Assembly (NCBI GenBank): GCA_963760715.1
Contig: CAVXDY010000004.1
Coordinates: 372,001-436,000 of the forward strand
DNA: 64,000 nucleotides
Reading direction: 5' to 3'
Origin: CAVXDY01 sp963760715
GTDB lineage: Bacteria > Actinomycetota > Thermoleophilia > Miltoncostaeales > Miltoncostaeaceae
Shown: positions 35,296 to 43,501 of the stretch, piece by piece
Layout of the letters: each line of letters starts with the position of its first letter
Numbering within the stretch: the stretch's first letter is position 1
Position numbers and translations under genes: made by a program
Notes under the pieces: generated by a model
The model's database searches: none
What the model saw: only the letters and a program-made list of their open reading frames with translations
What the model was told of the DNA's origin: nothing

Positions 35296-37284
35296 GTGGC
35301 CGACCCGCCCAGTCCCGCCGAGCGCCGCCGTCCCACGACGCCCCCGCCGGGCCCCGAGGACGGCGGGCCGGGCTGGCGGGTCGAGGGAGGGCCGGGCCCC
35401 CGGGAGGAGCCGGCCCAGGGCCGGTGGCGCATGCCACGCCTGCCCGGCGGGTCGCGCTTCTGGTGGATCCTGATCGCCCTGCTGGCGGTCAACTGGTTCG
35501 TGGTCTCCCTGATCCCCGACCGGGAGAGCCGCCTCAACGTTCCCTACACGGCCTTCCGCGAGCAGGTGCGGGCCGGGAACGTCTCCGAGGTCACCTCGCG
35601 CGGCGACACCATCCAGGGCACGTTCAAGAAGGAGGTGACCTACCCCGCCGGATCCGACAAGAAGGACACCGACTTCGAGACCGAGCGGCCGGCCTTCGCG
35701 GACGACGGGCTCCTGGGCCTCCTGATCGCCAAGGACGTCGTGGTGAACGCCAAGCCGGTGGACGAGGGCCGCCCGCTGCTGCAGACGCTGCTGCTCTCGT
35801 TCGGCCCCGTCATCCTGCTGGTGCTGCTGTTCGTGTTCCTCGCGCGCCGCGCCGGCGGCGCCGCCGGCGCCCTCTCGAACCTCGGGCGCTCGAAGGCCAA
35901 GCGCTACGACGCCTCGGCCACCCGGGTGACCTTCGAGGACGTGGCCGGGATCGACGAGGCCGAGGAGGAGCTCGTCGAGATCGTCGACTTCCTGAAGAAC
36001 CCCGATCGCTACCTGCGCCTCGGCGGCCGGATCCCGCGCGGCGTGCTGCTGACGGGGCCGCCCGGCACGGGCAAGACGCTGCTCGCCCGGGCCGTCGCGG
36101 GCGAGGCCGACGTGCCCTTCTTCTCGCTCTCCGCCTCGGAGTTCGTCGAGATGATCGTCGGCGTGGGCGCCAGCCGCGTGCGCGATCTGTTCGCCCAGGC
36201 CAAGGCGACCGCCCCGGCGATCATCTTCATCGACGAGCTCGACGCCATCGGGCGCGCGCGCGGCGGCTCGGCGTCGCTGGGCGGCAACGACGAGCGCGAG
36301 CAGACCCTCAACCAGATCCTCACGGAGATGGACGGCTTCAGCGGGACCGAGGGCGTCATCGTCCTGGCGGCGACCAACCGGCCGGAGATCCTGGATCTCG
36401 CGCTGCTGCGCCCCGGGCGCTTCGACCGGCGCGTCACGGTGAGCCCGCCCGACCGCGACGGCCGCGGCGCGATCCTGCGCGTGCACCTGCGGGGCGTCCC
36501 CCTCGCCGACGACGTCGACGTGGAGCAGATCGCCCAGTCCACGCCCGGCATGGTGGGCGCCGACCTGCGCAACCTGATCAACGAGGCCGCGCTCACGGCG
36601 GCGCGCCACGACCACGACCGGGTTCAGGCGAGCGACTTCACCGAGGCGCTCGAGCGGATCGTGCTGGGGGCCGAGCGCCACATCATGATCTCGCCGGCCG
36701 AGCGGGAGCGCACGGCCTACCACGAGAGCGGCCACGCGCTGCTCGGGATGCTGAGGCCGGGGGCGGACCCGGTGCGCAAGGTCTCGATCGTGCCCCGTGG
36801 GAGCGCCCTGGGGGTGACCTTCCAGGCGCCCGACGCCGACCGCTACGGCTATGGGATGGACTACCTGCGCGGCCGGATCGTCGGCGCCCTCGGCGGCCGC
36901 GCCGCCGAGCAGGTGGTGTACGGCGACGCGACCACGGGGGCCGAGTCCGACCTCGAGCAGGTCACGAACATCGCCCGGCGGATGGTCGGGCGGTGGGGGA
37001 TGTCGGACGTGATCGGCCCGATCTCGGTGCTGCCGGGCCCCAACGACGAGCCCCTCCTGTTCCCCGGATCGCCCGGCCAGACGTCTGCGCACACCCTGCA
37101 GCTCGTGGACGAGGAGGTGCGCCGGATCGTGGACGAGTGCTACCTCGAGGCGGTGCAGCAGCTGCGCGAGAACCGGGAGCGGCTGGACGCGCTGGCCCAC
37201 GCCCTGCTGGAGCGCGAGACGCTCGACGAGGCCGACGCCTACGCGGTGGCCGGGGTCGAGCGGGAGCGCGCCCCCGCCACCTGA
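35296..37284 (+). CDS. ftsH: ATP-dependent membrane zinc protease FtsH
   Basis: This 662-residue membrane AAA+ protease starts at GTG 35296. Membrane helices lie at about 54-74 and 177-198, with a small periplasmic domain between them. The AAA module has Walker A GPPGTGKT (about 255-262), Walker B IIFIDELDAIG and SRH TNRPEILDLALLRPGRFDR. The zinc site HESGH is at 476-480, with a downstream Asp in TTGAESDLEQVTN. It degrades misfolded and regulatory membrane proteins. A Pro/Gly-rich cytoplasmic N-terminus of about 50 residues precedes the first helix. TAGCCT, partly the gyrA stop, lies just before the start. Confidence 0.95.
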   Translation: MADPPSPAERRRPTTPPPGPEDGGPGWRVEGGPGPREEPAQGRWRMPRLPGGSRFWWILIALLAVNWFVVSLIPDRESRLNVPYTAFREQVRAGNVSEVTSRGDTIQGTFKKEVTYPAGSDKKDTDFETERPAFADDGLLGLLIAKDVVVNAKPVDEGRPLLQTLLLSFGPVILLVLLFVFLARRAGGAAGALSNLGRSKAKRYDASATRVTFEDVAGIDEAEEELVEIVDFLKNPDRYLRLGGRIPRGVLLTGPPGTGKTLLARAVAGEADVPFFSLSASEFVEMIVGVGASRVRDLFAQAKATAPAIIFIDELDAIGRARGGSASLGGNDEREQTLNQILTEMDGFSGTEGVIVLAATNRPEILDLALLRPGRFDRRVTVSPPDRDGRGAILRVHLRGVPLADDVDVEQIAQSTPGMVGADLRNLINEAALTAARHDHDRVQASDFTEALERIVLGAERHIMISPAERERTAYHESGHALLGMLRPGADPVRKVSIVPRGSALGVTFQAPDADRYGYGMDYLRGRIVGALGGRAAEQVVYGDATTGAESDLEQVTNIARRMVGRWGMSDVIGPISVLPGPNDEPLLFPGSPGQTSAHTLQLVDEEVRRIVDECYLEAVQQLRENRERLDALAHALLERETLDEADAYAVAGVERERAPAT

Positions 37285-37297
37285 CCGCCGGCCTCCG

Positions 37298-38176
37298 CTA
37301 GCCGCCGGCCTCTGCCTCTCCGCGCAGGCGGCGCGCCGTGGTCTCCGACGGGAACGCCACCGACATCACGCCGGCGCCCAGCTCCAGCCCGGCCAGCGTG
37401 CCGAGTCGCGGGAGCAGGTCGATGTGCCAGTGGAAGCGATCGGACCCTCCCGGCCGGCGCTGGTGCAGCCACATGTTGATGGCCTCGGCGCCCAGCCGGT
37501 CGCCGATCGCCCCGGCCTGGCGCACCAGCTCGCGGGCGACCACGCCGGCGTCGAGACCCGCGGCCCAGTCGGGGGTGTGCCGCGCCGGCGCGAGCCGCAG
37601 CGTCCCCGAGAGGGGGGGCACGGCCGGACACCACGCCACCATCCCGTCGCCCGCGCGCACCAGCCGCGGCCCGGCGTCCGCGATGTCGGCGCAGATGGGG
37701 CAGGCGGCCGCCTCGTCGAAGGCCCGCTCCCGGGCGACGAGGCGGGGCGGGGAGAAGGGCAGGCCGACGATCTGGGTGTGGGTGTGCTGGAGCGACGCCC
37801 CGGCGGCCGCCCCCTCGTTCAGGAAGAGGAAGGGCCACAGGCCCCGCGGATCGGCGCCCACCGCGGCCACGCGATCGGCCCAGACGCGCACGGCCAGCTC
37901 GGCCTCCGGAGGCTCCAGGTCGGCCAGGCGCACGACGTGCCGGGGGCTGTTCAGCACCACCTCGTGCACGCCCTCGTCCGGCGACAGGGCCGGGAACTTG
38001 TTGGGGATCACCCGCACCAGCCAGCCCGGCGAGTCGGGGGGGCCGCCTCCGGGGCGGACCGCGGCCGCCTCGGGGGGCGTCTGGTGCTCGTTGCCGGGGC
38101 AGAAGGGGCACCCGAGCGGGTTGGAGGGCGCGCCCACATCGTGGGGGCGCGCCGCCCGCGCCGGCGCCATCAGCAC
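37298..38176 (-). CDS. Galactose-1-phosphate uridylyltransferase-like HIT enzyme
   Basis: This is a GalT-family nucleotidyltransferase with the zinc Cys pair CPFCPGNE, VRVIPNKFPALSPDEG, the SLQHTHTQIVG motif, CPICAD, and a second histidine cluster FHWHIDLLPR. Such enzymes exchange UMP between UDP-glucose and galactose-1-phosphate, or act on related sugar phosphates. GTG 38176 gives 292 residues, but the expected N-terminus (WDPLTGEPVLMAPARA) continues upstream in frame to CTG 38215, which overlaps the ku stop as CTGA. A start there would give about 305 residues. Its stop lies 13 bases from the convergent ftsH end. Confidence 0.83.
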   Translation of the reverse strand: MLMAPARAARPHDVGAPSNPLGCPFCPGNEHQTPPEAAAVRPGGGPPDSPGWLVRVIPNKFPALSPDEGVHEVVLNSPRHVVRLADLEPPEAELAVRVWADRVAAVGADPRGLWPFLFLNEGAAAGASLQHTHTQIVGLPFSPPRLVARERAFDEAAACPICADIADAGPRLVRAGDGMVAWCPAVPPLSGTLRLAPARHTPDWAAGLDAGVVARELVRQAGAIGDRLGAEAINMWLHQRRPGGSDRFHWHIDLLPRLGTLAGLELGAGVMSVAFPSETTARRLRGEAEAGG

Positions 38177-38211
38177 CGGCTCCCCCGTGAGGGGGTCCCA
38201 CGCGACCGGGC

Positions 38212-39210
38212 TCAGGAGGCCTTCCGGCGGCTCGCGGCCGGCTTCTTCGCCGCCGCCTTGCGCGCGGGCTTCTCCCCGCCGCCCTCGACCTTCCTCAGAC
38301 GCGACTGGTCGATGTCGAGCTGGTCGTCGGACTTCGCCTTGGCCCCCGAGCGCGCCGCGGGCTTCTTCCTGGCCGGAGGCTTCTCCGCCTCGGCGTCCTC
38401 CTCCACCGCGCCCTCTCCGGCGTCCCCCCCGCCGCCTCCGCCGGCGGCGAGGCTGGCCTTCAGCGCCGCCATGAGGTCGATCACCGGCGCCGGCGCCGCC
38501 TCTTCCTGCGGCTCCGCCAGCTCCTGGCCGTCGGCCTTCGCCTGGAGGAACTCCAGCAGCGAGGCCCGGGTCTGGTTGGGGTAGGCCTTGGGGTCGAACG
38601 GCTTGGCGAGGCCCTCGACGAGCTGCTCGGCCATCGCGAGCTCGTCGTCGGACACCTCGACGCCCTGGAGGCGCTCGACGATCTCCTTCTTGTCGCGCAG
38701 CCGGACGTCCTCGGGGTAGTAGAGCGTCTGGAGCGCGAGCATCCCGTCCACGGGGCGCAGCAGCACCAGGTGCTCCTTGGTGGAGAGCACGAACCGGCCC
38801 ATCGCGGCCCGCCCGGTGCGCTCCATGGCCCGGGTGAGGAGGGCGTAGGGGCGCTCCGCGCGCTCCTGCGGCTCGAGCCAGTACGCGCGCTCGAAGAAGA
38901 CGGGGTTGACCTCCGGCAGCTCCACGAACTGGAGGATCTGGACCGTCTTCTCCTGGCGCGCCGCGAAGCGCTCCAGCTCGGAGTCCTCGACCGGCAGGTA
39001 GCGGCCCTTCGAGACCTCCCAGCCCTTCACCGTGTCGTCGGGGCTCACCTCGACGTCGCGGTCGGGGTCCCAGCGCTTCTGCTTCACGGGCTGCCCCGTG
39101 GCCCGCGAGAGGGTGCGGAAGCTCACGTCGCTGCGCTGCTGCGCGAGGCCCACCGACACCGGGATCGTGACCAGTCCGAAGCTGATGAAGCCATTCCAGA
39201 TCGCGCGCAC
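38212..39210 (-). CDS. ku: Ku protein of bacterial non-homologous end joining
   Basis: This 332-residue DNA-end-binding protein starts at GTG 39210 behind GGGAGG. It has the family opening RAIWNGFISFGLVTIPVSVG, the core segment LPVEDSELERF, FFERAYWLEP, and the TLYYPEDVR and KPFDPKAYPN motifs. The minimal Ku core ends near residue 255. An extra tail of about 75 residues rich in Lys, Ala and Pro follows, similar to the basic tails of actinobacterial Ku that bind DNA. No LigD gene is in the window. Confidence 0.94.
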   Translation of the reverse strand: MRAIWNGFISFGLVTIPVSVGLAQQRSDVSFRTLSRATGQPVKQKRWDPDRDVEVSPDDTVKGWEVSKGRYLPVEDSELERFAARQEKTVQILQFVELPEVNPVFFERAYWLEPQERAERPYALLTRAMERTGRAAMGRFVLSTKEHLVLLRPVDGMLALQTLYYPEDVRLRDKKEIVERLQGVEVSDDELAMAEQLVEGLAKPFDPKAYPNQTRASLLEFLQAKADGQELAEPQEEAAPAPVIDLMAALKASLAAGGGGGGDAGEGAVEEDAEAEKPPARKKPAARSGAKAKSDDQLDIDQSRLRKVEGGGEKPARKAAAKKPAASRRKAS

Positions 39211-39237
39211 CGCTCGCCTCCCGAGGTCGTTCCCCTA

Positions 39238-39243
39238 TCTATA
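39238..39243 (-). promoter_or_regulatory. Possible -10 box (TATAGA) of ku
   Basis: TATAGA on the minus strand lies about 28 bases before the ku GTG and upstream of its GGGAGG site. It overlaps the end of the slipin gene. Confidence 0.4.
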
Positions 39244-40027
39244 CCCCGGGCCTGCCGTTTCGTGCAGCCACCGCGCTGAGCGCCTCGAGCATCTCCACCG
39301 GGAAGGGCAGGATCAGCGTGGTCGTCGTCTCGGAGCTGCCGATCTCGTTCATGGTCTGGAGATAGCGCAGCTGCAGCGCCCCCGGCTCGCTCCGGATGAC
39401 CGACGCGGCCTGCGAGAGCTTCTCGGAGGCCTGGAACTCACCGTCGGCGGCGATGATCTTCGCGCGCCGCTCCCGCTCGGCCTCGGCCTGGCGGGCGATG
39501 GCCCGCTGCATGCTCGTCGGCAGCTCCACGTCCTTCACCTCGACGACGCCGACCTTGATCCCCCACGGCTCGGTCTGCTCGTCGATGATCGTCTGGAGCC
39601 GCTCGTTGATCTGGTCGCGCTCCGACAGGAGCTGGTCCAGGTCCACCTGGCCCAGCACGCTGCGCAGGGTGGTCTGCGCGATCTGCGAGGTGGCCACGAG
39701 GTAGTTCTCCACCTGGACGATGGACCGCGCGGCGTCGATCACCCGGAAGTAGGCGACGGCGTTGACCTTCACCGTCACGTTGTCCTTGGTGATCACCTCC
39801 TGCGGCGGGACGTTCAGGGTGATCGTGCGCAGGTCCACCTTGACGGCCTTGTCGATGAACGGGATCAGCAGGAAGACCCCCGGTCCCTTGAGGCCGATCA
39901 GGCGGCCCAGCCGGAAGACGACACCCCGCTCGTACTCCCGTGCGACCTTGACGGCCGCGAACAGGAACAGCAGACCGAGGATGAGTAGAACGATCACTGT
40001 GTAGGCGGCGGCCATCGCGGTCGTCAC
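39239..40027 (-). CDS. SPFH/band-7 membrane protein (slipin type)
   Basis: This 262-residue protein has an N-terminal membrane segment (about 8-26) and an SPFH domain: REYERGVVFRLGRLIGLKGPGVFLLIPFIDKA, VPPQEVITKDNVTVKVNAV and LRSVLGQVDLDQLLSERDQIN in segments. A coiled-coil region ARQAEAERERRAKIIAADGEFQAS follows. Slipins form oligomers in membrane microdomains. The start at 40027 overlaps the stop of the upstream NfeD gene, the classic nfeD-slipin pair in which the NfeD protease is thought to act on the slipin C-terminus. Confidence 0.93.
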   Translation of the reverse strand: MTTAMAAAYTVIVLLILGLLFLFAAVKVAREYERGVVFRLGRLIGLKGPGVFLLIPFIDKAVKVDLRTITLNVPPQEVITKDNVTVKVNAVAYFRVIDAARSIVQVENYLVATSQIAQTTLRSVLGQVDLDQLLSERDQINERLQTIIDEQTEPWGIKVGVVEVKDVELPTSMQRAIARQAEAERERRAKIIAADGEFQASEKLSQAASVIRSEPGALQLRYLQTMNEIGSSETTTTLILPFPVEMLEALSAVAARNGRPGV

Positions 40028-41325
40028 TCCTCTGTTTGCTCGACGGTCACGGTCAGGTCATCGGTGTTCACTGTAACGACGCGCACCGACTGCCCCGCCG
40101 GGATCTCCACGCCCTCCCGCGCGCGGGCGCGCCAGCGCTCCCCGTTCACCAGCACGTGGCCGCCGCCGGGTCCCACGGCGGCGCGCACCGTGCCGAGCTC
40201 CCCGACGAGATCCCCCGGCCCCGTCGTCACGGGCCGGCGCCGCGCGCGCAGCACCAGCACGGCCGCCACGGCGAAGCCCCCGCCGACGGCCACGGACACC
40301 AGGACGACGGCCCACAGGGACGGCCGGAGGGCGGGGTCGCTCGAGTTGAACAGGAAGGCGCCTCCCAGCGCGAGGGCCACGACCCCTCCCGCGGCCAGGG
40401 CCCCGAAGCCCCCGACCTGGGTCTCGGCCACCAGCAGGCCCACCCCCAGCAGGAGCAGCGCGATTCCGGCCCAGCTGAACGGCAGCACGGTCAGCCCGGC
40501 GAGCCCGAGGAGCAGGCAGATGCCGCCCGCCACGCCGGGCAGGATCGCTCCGGGATGGAAGACCTCGAAGGCCAGCCCGCCCAGGCCCACAAGCAGCAGG
40601 AAGAACACCAGGGTCGGATCGGTCAGGACCTGGAGCCCGCGCAGGTACCACGGCAGCGCGTCCGTCTCGACCGGCGCCCCGGCCGTGTGGATGGGCCCGG
40701 CGCGCCCCGGCCGCCCGTCGAGCCAGGCGATGAAGTCCGTCACGGTGGGTTGGATCACGTCGGCCACGTTCCGCGCGACCGCCTGCTTCGCGGTCAGGTT
40801 GAGGGCCGAGACCACCATCGCCCGGTAGGCGGCCCCGTTGCGGCCGTGCTCCTCGGCCAGCGCCTGGATGAACGCCGCCGAGTCGTTGACCACCTTCCGG
40901 TCGAGGTCCTGGCCGCCGCTCCCGATGGGCGTGGCCGATCCGATGTTCGTGCCGGGCGCCATCCCGAGCTGGTCGGCGGCGGCCGAGATGTACGCGCCGG
41001 CCGACCCCGCCCGCGCGCCCGACGGCCCGATCCAGACCGTCACGGGCACGGGGGAGGCGCCCATGTCGGTCACGATGTCCCGCATCGAGCTCACCAGCCC
41101 GCCGGGCGTGTCCAGCCGGATGACGACCGCCGAGGCGCCGTCGTTGGCGGCCGCGTCCAGCCGGCGGCCCACGAACGCGGCCGACACCGGGTCGATCCCG
41201 CCGTCCAGCTCGATCACCCGCACCGGGCCCGGGGCCGGTGCCGGGTCCTGGGCGGCCGCGCCGACGCTCACGACGGCCAGGAGGGCCGCGATCAGTCCGA
41301 CCAGGAGGGCGCGGAGGGCGGGCAT
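40024..41325 (-). CDS. NfeD family membrane serine protease
   Basis: This 433-residue protein starts at ATG 41325 with GAGGA upstream, beginning with a signal/membrane segment. The ClpP-like domain (about 40-215) has VIRLDTPGGLVSSM, a nucleophile-containing motif GARAGSAGAYISAAAD and GTNIGSATPI, with a Lys in LDRKVVND fitting a Ser-Lys dyad. About four membrane helices follow (260-370), then the C-terminal NfeD beta-barrel domain (LVGELGTVRAAV, RWRARAREGVEIPAG). The frame stays open upstream, but the signal peptide fixes this start. It pairs with the slipin gene. Confidence 0.9.
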   Translation of the reverse strand: MPALRALLVGLIAALLAVVSVGAAAQDPAPAPGPVRVIELDGGIDPVSAAFVGRRLDAAANDGASAVVIRLDTPGGLVSSMRDIVTDMGASPVPVTVWIGPSGARAGSAGAYISAAADQLGMAPGTNIGSATPIGSGGQDLDRKVVNDSAAFIQALAEEHGRNGAAYRAMVVSALNLTAKQAVARNVADVIQPTVTDFIAWLDGRPGRAGPIHTAGAPVETDALPWYLRGLQVLTDPTLVFFLLLVGLGGLAFEVFHPGAILPGVAGGICLLLGLAGLTVLPFSWAGIALLLLGVGLLVAETQVGGFGALAAGGVVALALGGAFLFNSSDPALRPSLWAVVLVSVAVGGGFAVAAVLVLRARRRPVTTGPGDLVGELGTVRAAVGPGGGHVLVNGERWRARAREGVEIPAGQSVRVVTVNTDDLTVTVEQTEE

Positions 41326-41390
41326 TTGTCGCGAGTCCTCAAGGATACCAGCGCCCTTCGGACCGGCGCTTCGCGACCGTGCCGATGGGC

Positions 41391-41396
41391 TACGAT
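41391..41396 (+). promoter_or_regulatory. -10 box (TACGAT) of the fab operon
   Basis: TACGAT ends 10 bases before GTG 41407, in the gap between divergent nfeD and fabZ. A nearly leaderless operon transcript is predicted. No clear -35 element. Confidence 0.45.
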
Positions 41397-41406
41397 CCCG
41401 CCGATC

Positions 41407-41862
41407 GTGCCCGATCGTCCCCCGAGCCTCCCGGCCCCCGCGACCCTCCTGCCGCACCGTCCGCCCTTCCTGTTCGTGGACGAGGTGCTCGACCTCGTCC
41501 CGGGACAGTCGGCGCGCGCGCGCTGGTACATCGACCCGGACGCGTACTTCTTCGCCGGGCACTTCCCGGGCAACCCGATCCTCCCGGGCGTGCTGATCGT
41601 GGAGGCCCTCGCCCAGACCGGCGCCCTGGCCGCGCTGGCCGAGCCCGACTCGCAGGGGAAGCTGGCCCTCTTCGCCGGCATCGAGCGCGCCCGCTTCCGG
41701 CGCGTGGTGCGCCCCGGCGAGGAGCTGGTGCTCGAGACCCGCCTCACGCGCCGGCGGGGGCCGCTCGGGGCGGGCGAGGGCGAGGCGAGCGTGGACGGCG
41801 CCCTGGCGTGCGAGGCCTCGCTGCGCTTCGCCCTGGTCGACGCGTCGGAGGCGGTGGGGTGA
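41407..41862 (+). CDS. fabZ: 3-hydroxyacyl-ACP dehydratase FabZ
   Basis: This 151-residue hot-dog enzyme starts at GTG 41407. It has LLPHRPPFLFVDEVLDL, the catalytic His in FFAGHFPGNPILPGV and the catalytic Glu in LIVEALAQTGA. It dehydrates 3-hydroxyacyl-ACP in the elongation cycle. It is the first gene of the fabZ-fabD-fabG-fabF-phosphatase-accD-accA operon, and its stop overlaps fabD. Confidence 0.92.
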   Translation: MPDRPPSLPAPATLLPHRPPFLFVDEVLDLVPGQSARARWYIDPDAYFFAGHFPGNPILPGVLIVEALAQTGALAALAEPDSQGKLALFAGIERARFRRVVRPGEELVLETRLTRRRGPLGAGEGEASVDGALACEASLRFALVDASEAVG

Positions 41863-42767
41863 TCGTCGCCATGTTCCCGGGGCAGGGCGCGCAGGTGGTG
41901 GGCATGGGCCGCGCCCTTGCCGAGGACTACGAGGTCGCCCGCCGCACCTTCGAGGAGGCCGACGACGTGCTCGGCTACTCCATCTCGCAGATCTGCTTCG
42001 AGGGGCCGGCGGAGCGCCTGATGGAGACCGACGTGTGCCAGCCGGCGCTGGTGGCCGCCTCCGTGGCGGCCTTCCGGGTGGCCGCCGAGGCGGGGCTGGA
42101 GCCCGGGCTCGTGATGGGGCACTCCCTGGGCGAGTACTCGGCGCTCGTGGCCGGCGGGGCCCTCGGGCTCGCCGACGGCGTGCGCCTGGTGGCCGAGCGG
42201 GGCGCCGCGATGCTCGAGGCCGGCCGGGCCTCCCCGGGGGCGATGGCCGCGGTCCTCGGGCTCTCGGACGACGACGCGCGGGCCCTCGCGGACGAGGCCG
42301 GCGACGTATGGCCCGCGAACTTCAACTGCCCCGGCCAGGTGGTGGTGTCGGGCACCCTCGCCGGCGTCGCCCGGCTCGAGGCCCTGGCCGGCGAGCGCTC
42401 GGTGCGGGTGATGCGGCTGGCCCTGGACGGCGCCTATCACTCCCCCCTCATGGAGCCGGCGGTCGCGCGCCTCGCGCCCGCCCTGGAGGCGTGGGACCCG
42501 GTGGCCTCCGATCCGCCCTTCCTCTCCACCACGACCGGGCTCGTCGAGCCGCCCGAGCGGCTGCGCGAGAACCTCCTGGCCCAGCTCACGTCGCCCGTGC
42601 GCTTCGGCGAGGCGGTGGAGGCGGCCCTGGCCCTCGGGGCGGGGCGCTTCGTGGAGCTCGGGCCCGGCCGCGTGCTCTCGGGCCTGGTGCGCCGCATCCG
42701 CCGGGACGCGCCGGTGACCAACGTGAGCGAGCCCGGGGACGTCGACGCCCTCGCGGTCGTGGGCTGA
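41859..42767 (+). CDS. fabD: Malonyl-CoA:ACP transacylase FabD
   Basis: This 302-residue protein starts at GTG 41859 in a GTGA overlap. It has the opening FPGQGAQVVGMGRAL, the nucleophile Ser89 in GHSLGEYSAL, the active-site His in GAYHSPLM, and FVELGPGRVLSGLVRRI at the end. It loads malonyl groups onto acyl carrier protein. Its stop overlaps the fabG start. The acyl carrier protein itself is not encoded in this operon. Confidence 0.95.
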   Translation: MIVAMFPGQGAQVVGMGRALAEDYEVARRTFEEADDVLGYSISQICFEGPAERLMETDVCQPALVAASVAAFRVAAEAGLEPGLVMGHSLGEYSALVAGGALGLADGVRLVAERGAAMLEAGRASPGAMAAVLGLSDDDARALADEAGDVWPANFNCPGQVVVSGTLAGVARLEALAGERSVRVMRLALDGAYHSPLMEPAVARLAPALEAWDPVASDPPFLSTTTGLVEPPERLRENLLAQLTSPVRFGEAVEAALALGAGRFVELGPGRVLSGLVRRIRRDAPVTNVSEPGDVDALAVVG

Positions 42768-43501
42768 TGCCGGCCGCGCTCGTCACCGGCGCCAGCCGCG
42801 GGATCGGGGCGGCCTGCGCGCGCGCCCTCGCGGAGGCCGGCTACGACGTGGGCGTGGGATTCGCCACCGACGCCGACGGCGCGGCGGCCACCGCGGCGGC
42901 GGTCGAGGAGGCCGGCGCCCGCGCCACGGTCCACCGCGCGGACGTCGCGGACGAGGCCGCGGCGGGAGCGATGGTGGAGGCGGTCGAGGAGGCCCTCGGT
43001 CCGCTGGACGCCGTGGTGCTCAACGCCGGGATCACCCGCGACGGGCTCGCGGTGCGCATGGGCGGCGAGGACTGGTCGGCCGTCATCGACACCAACCTGT
43101 CGGGCGCCTTCTACACGGCCCGCCCCGCCCTGCGCGGCATGCTGCGCCGGCGCTCCGGCAGCATCGTGGCGGTGTCGTCCATCGTGGGGCTCGTCGGCAA
43201 CGCGGGCCAGGTCAACTACGCGGCCTCCAAGGCCGGGATGCTCGGCATGGTGCGGGCCCTCGCGCGCGAGGCCGGCGGCCGCGGCGTGCGCGTCAACGCC
43301 GTCGCCCCCGGCTACATCGCCACCGACCTGACGTCCGCGCTCTCCGGCGAGCAGCGGTCGGCGCTGCTCGCGTCCACCCCCCTCGGCCGCCTCGGCGAGC
43401 CCGAGGACGTGGCCGCGGCGGTCGCCTTCCTGTGCTCGCCGGAGGCCTCCTTCATCACCGGGGCGGTGCTCTCGGTGGACGGCGGGCTGGCGATGTCGTG
43501 A
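42767..43501 (+). CDS. fabG: 3-oxoacyl-ACP reductase FabG
   Basis: This 244-residue short-chain dehydrogenase starts at ATG 42767 in a TGATG overlap. It has the NADP-binding TGASRGIGAACA, LNAGITRDGLAVRM, a catalytic Ser region VSSIVGLVGN, YAASK with Tyr and Lys, and VNAVAPGYIATD. It reduces 3-oxoacyl-ACP in the elongation cycle. Position between fabD and fabF supports the assignment over other SDRs. Confidence 0.94.
   Translation: MPAALVTGASRGIGAACARALAEAGYDVGVGFATDADGAAATAAAVEEAGARATVHRADVADEAAAGAMVEAVEEALGPLDAVVLNAGITRDGLAVRMGGEDWSAVIDTNLSGAFYTARPALRGMLRRRSGSIVAVSSIVGLVGNAGQVNYAASKAGMLGMVRALAREAGGRGVRVNAVAPGYIATDLTSALSGEQRSALLASTPLGRLGEPEDVAAAVAFLCSPEASFITGAVLSVDGGLAMS

Noticed and set aside
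37286..37317. Near-direct repeat of CCGCCGGCCTC at the ftsH-galT junction considered as an insertion footprint
   Set aside because: Two imperfect copies of a GC-rich 11-mer, one within the galT coding end, with no element between them; chance is sufficient.
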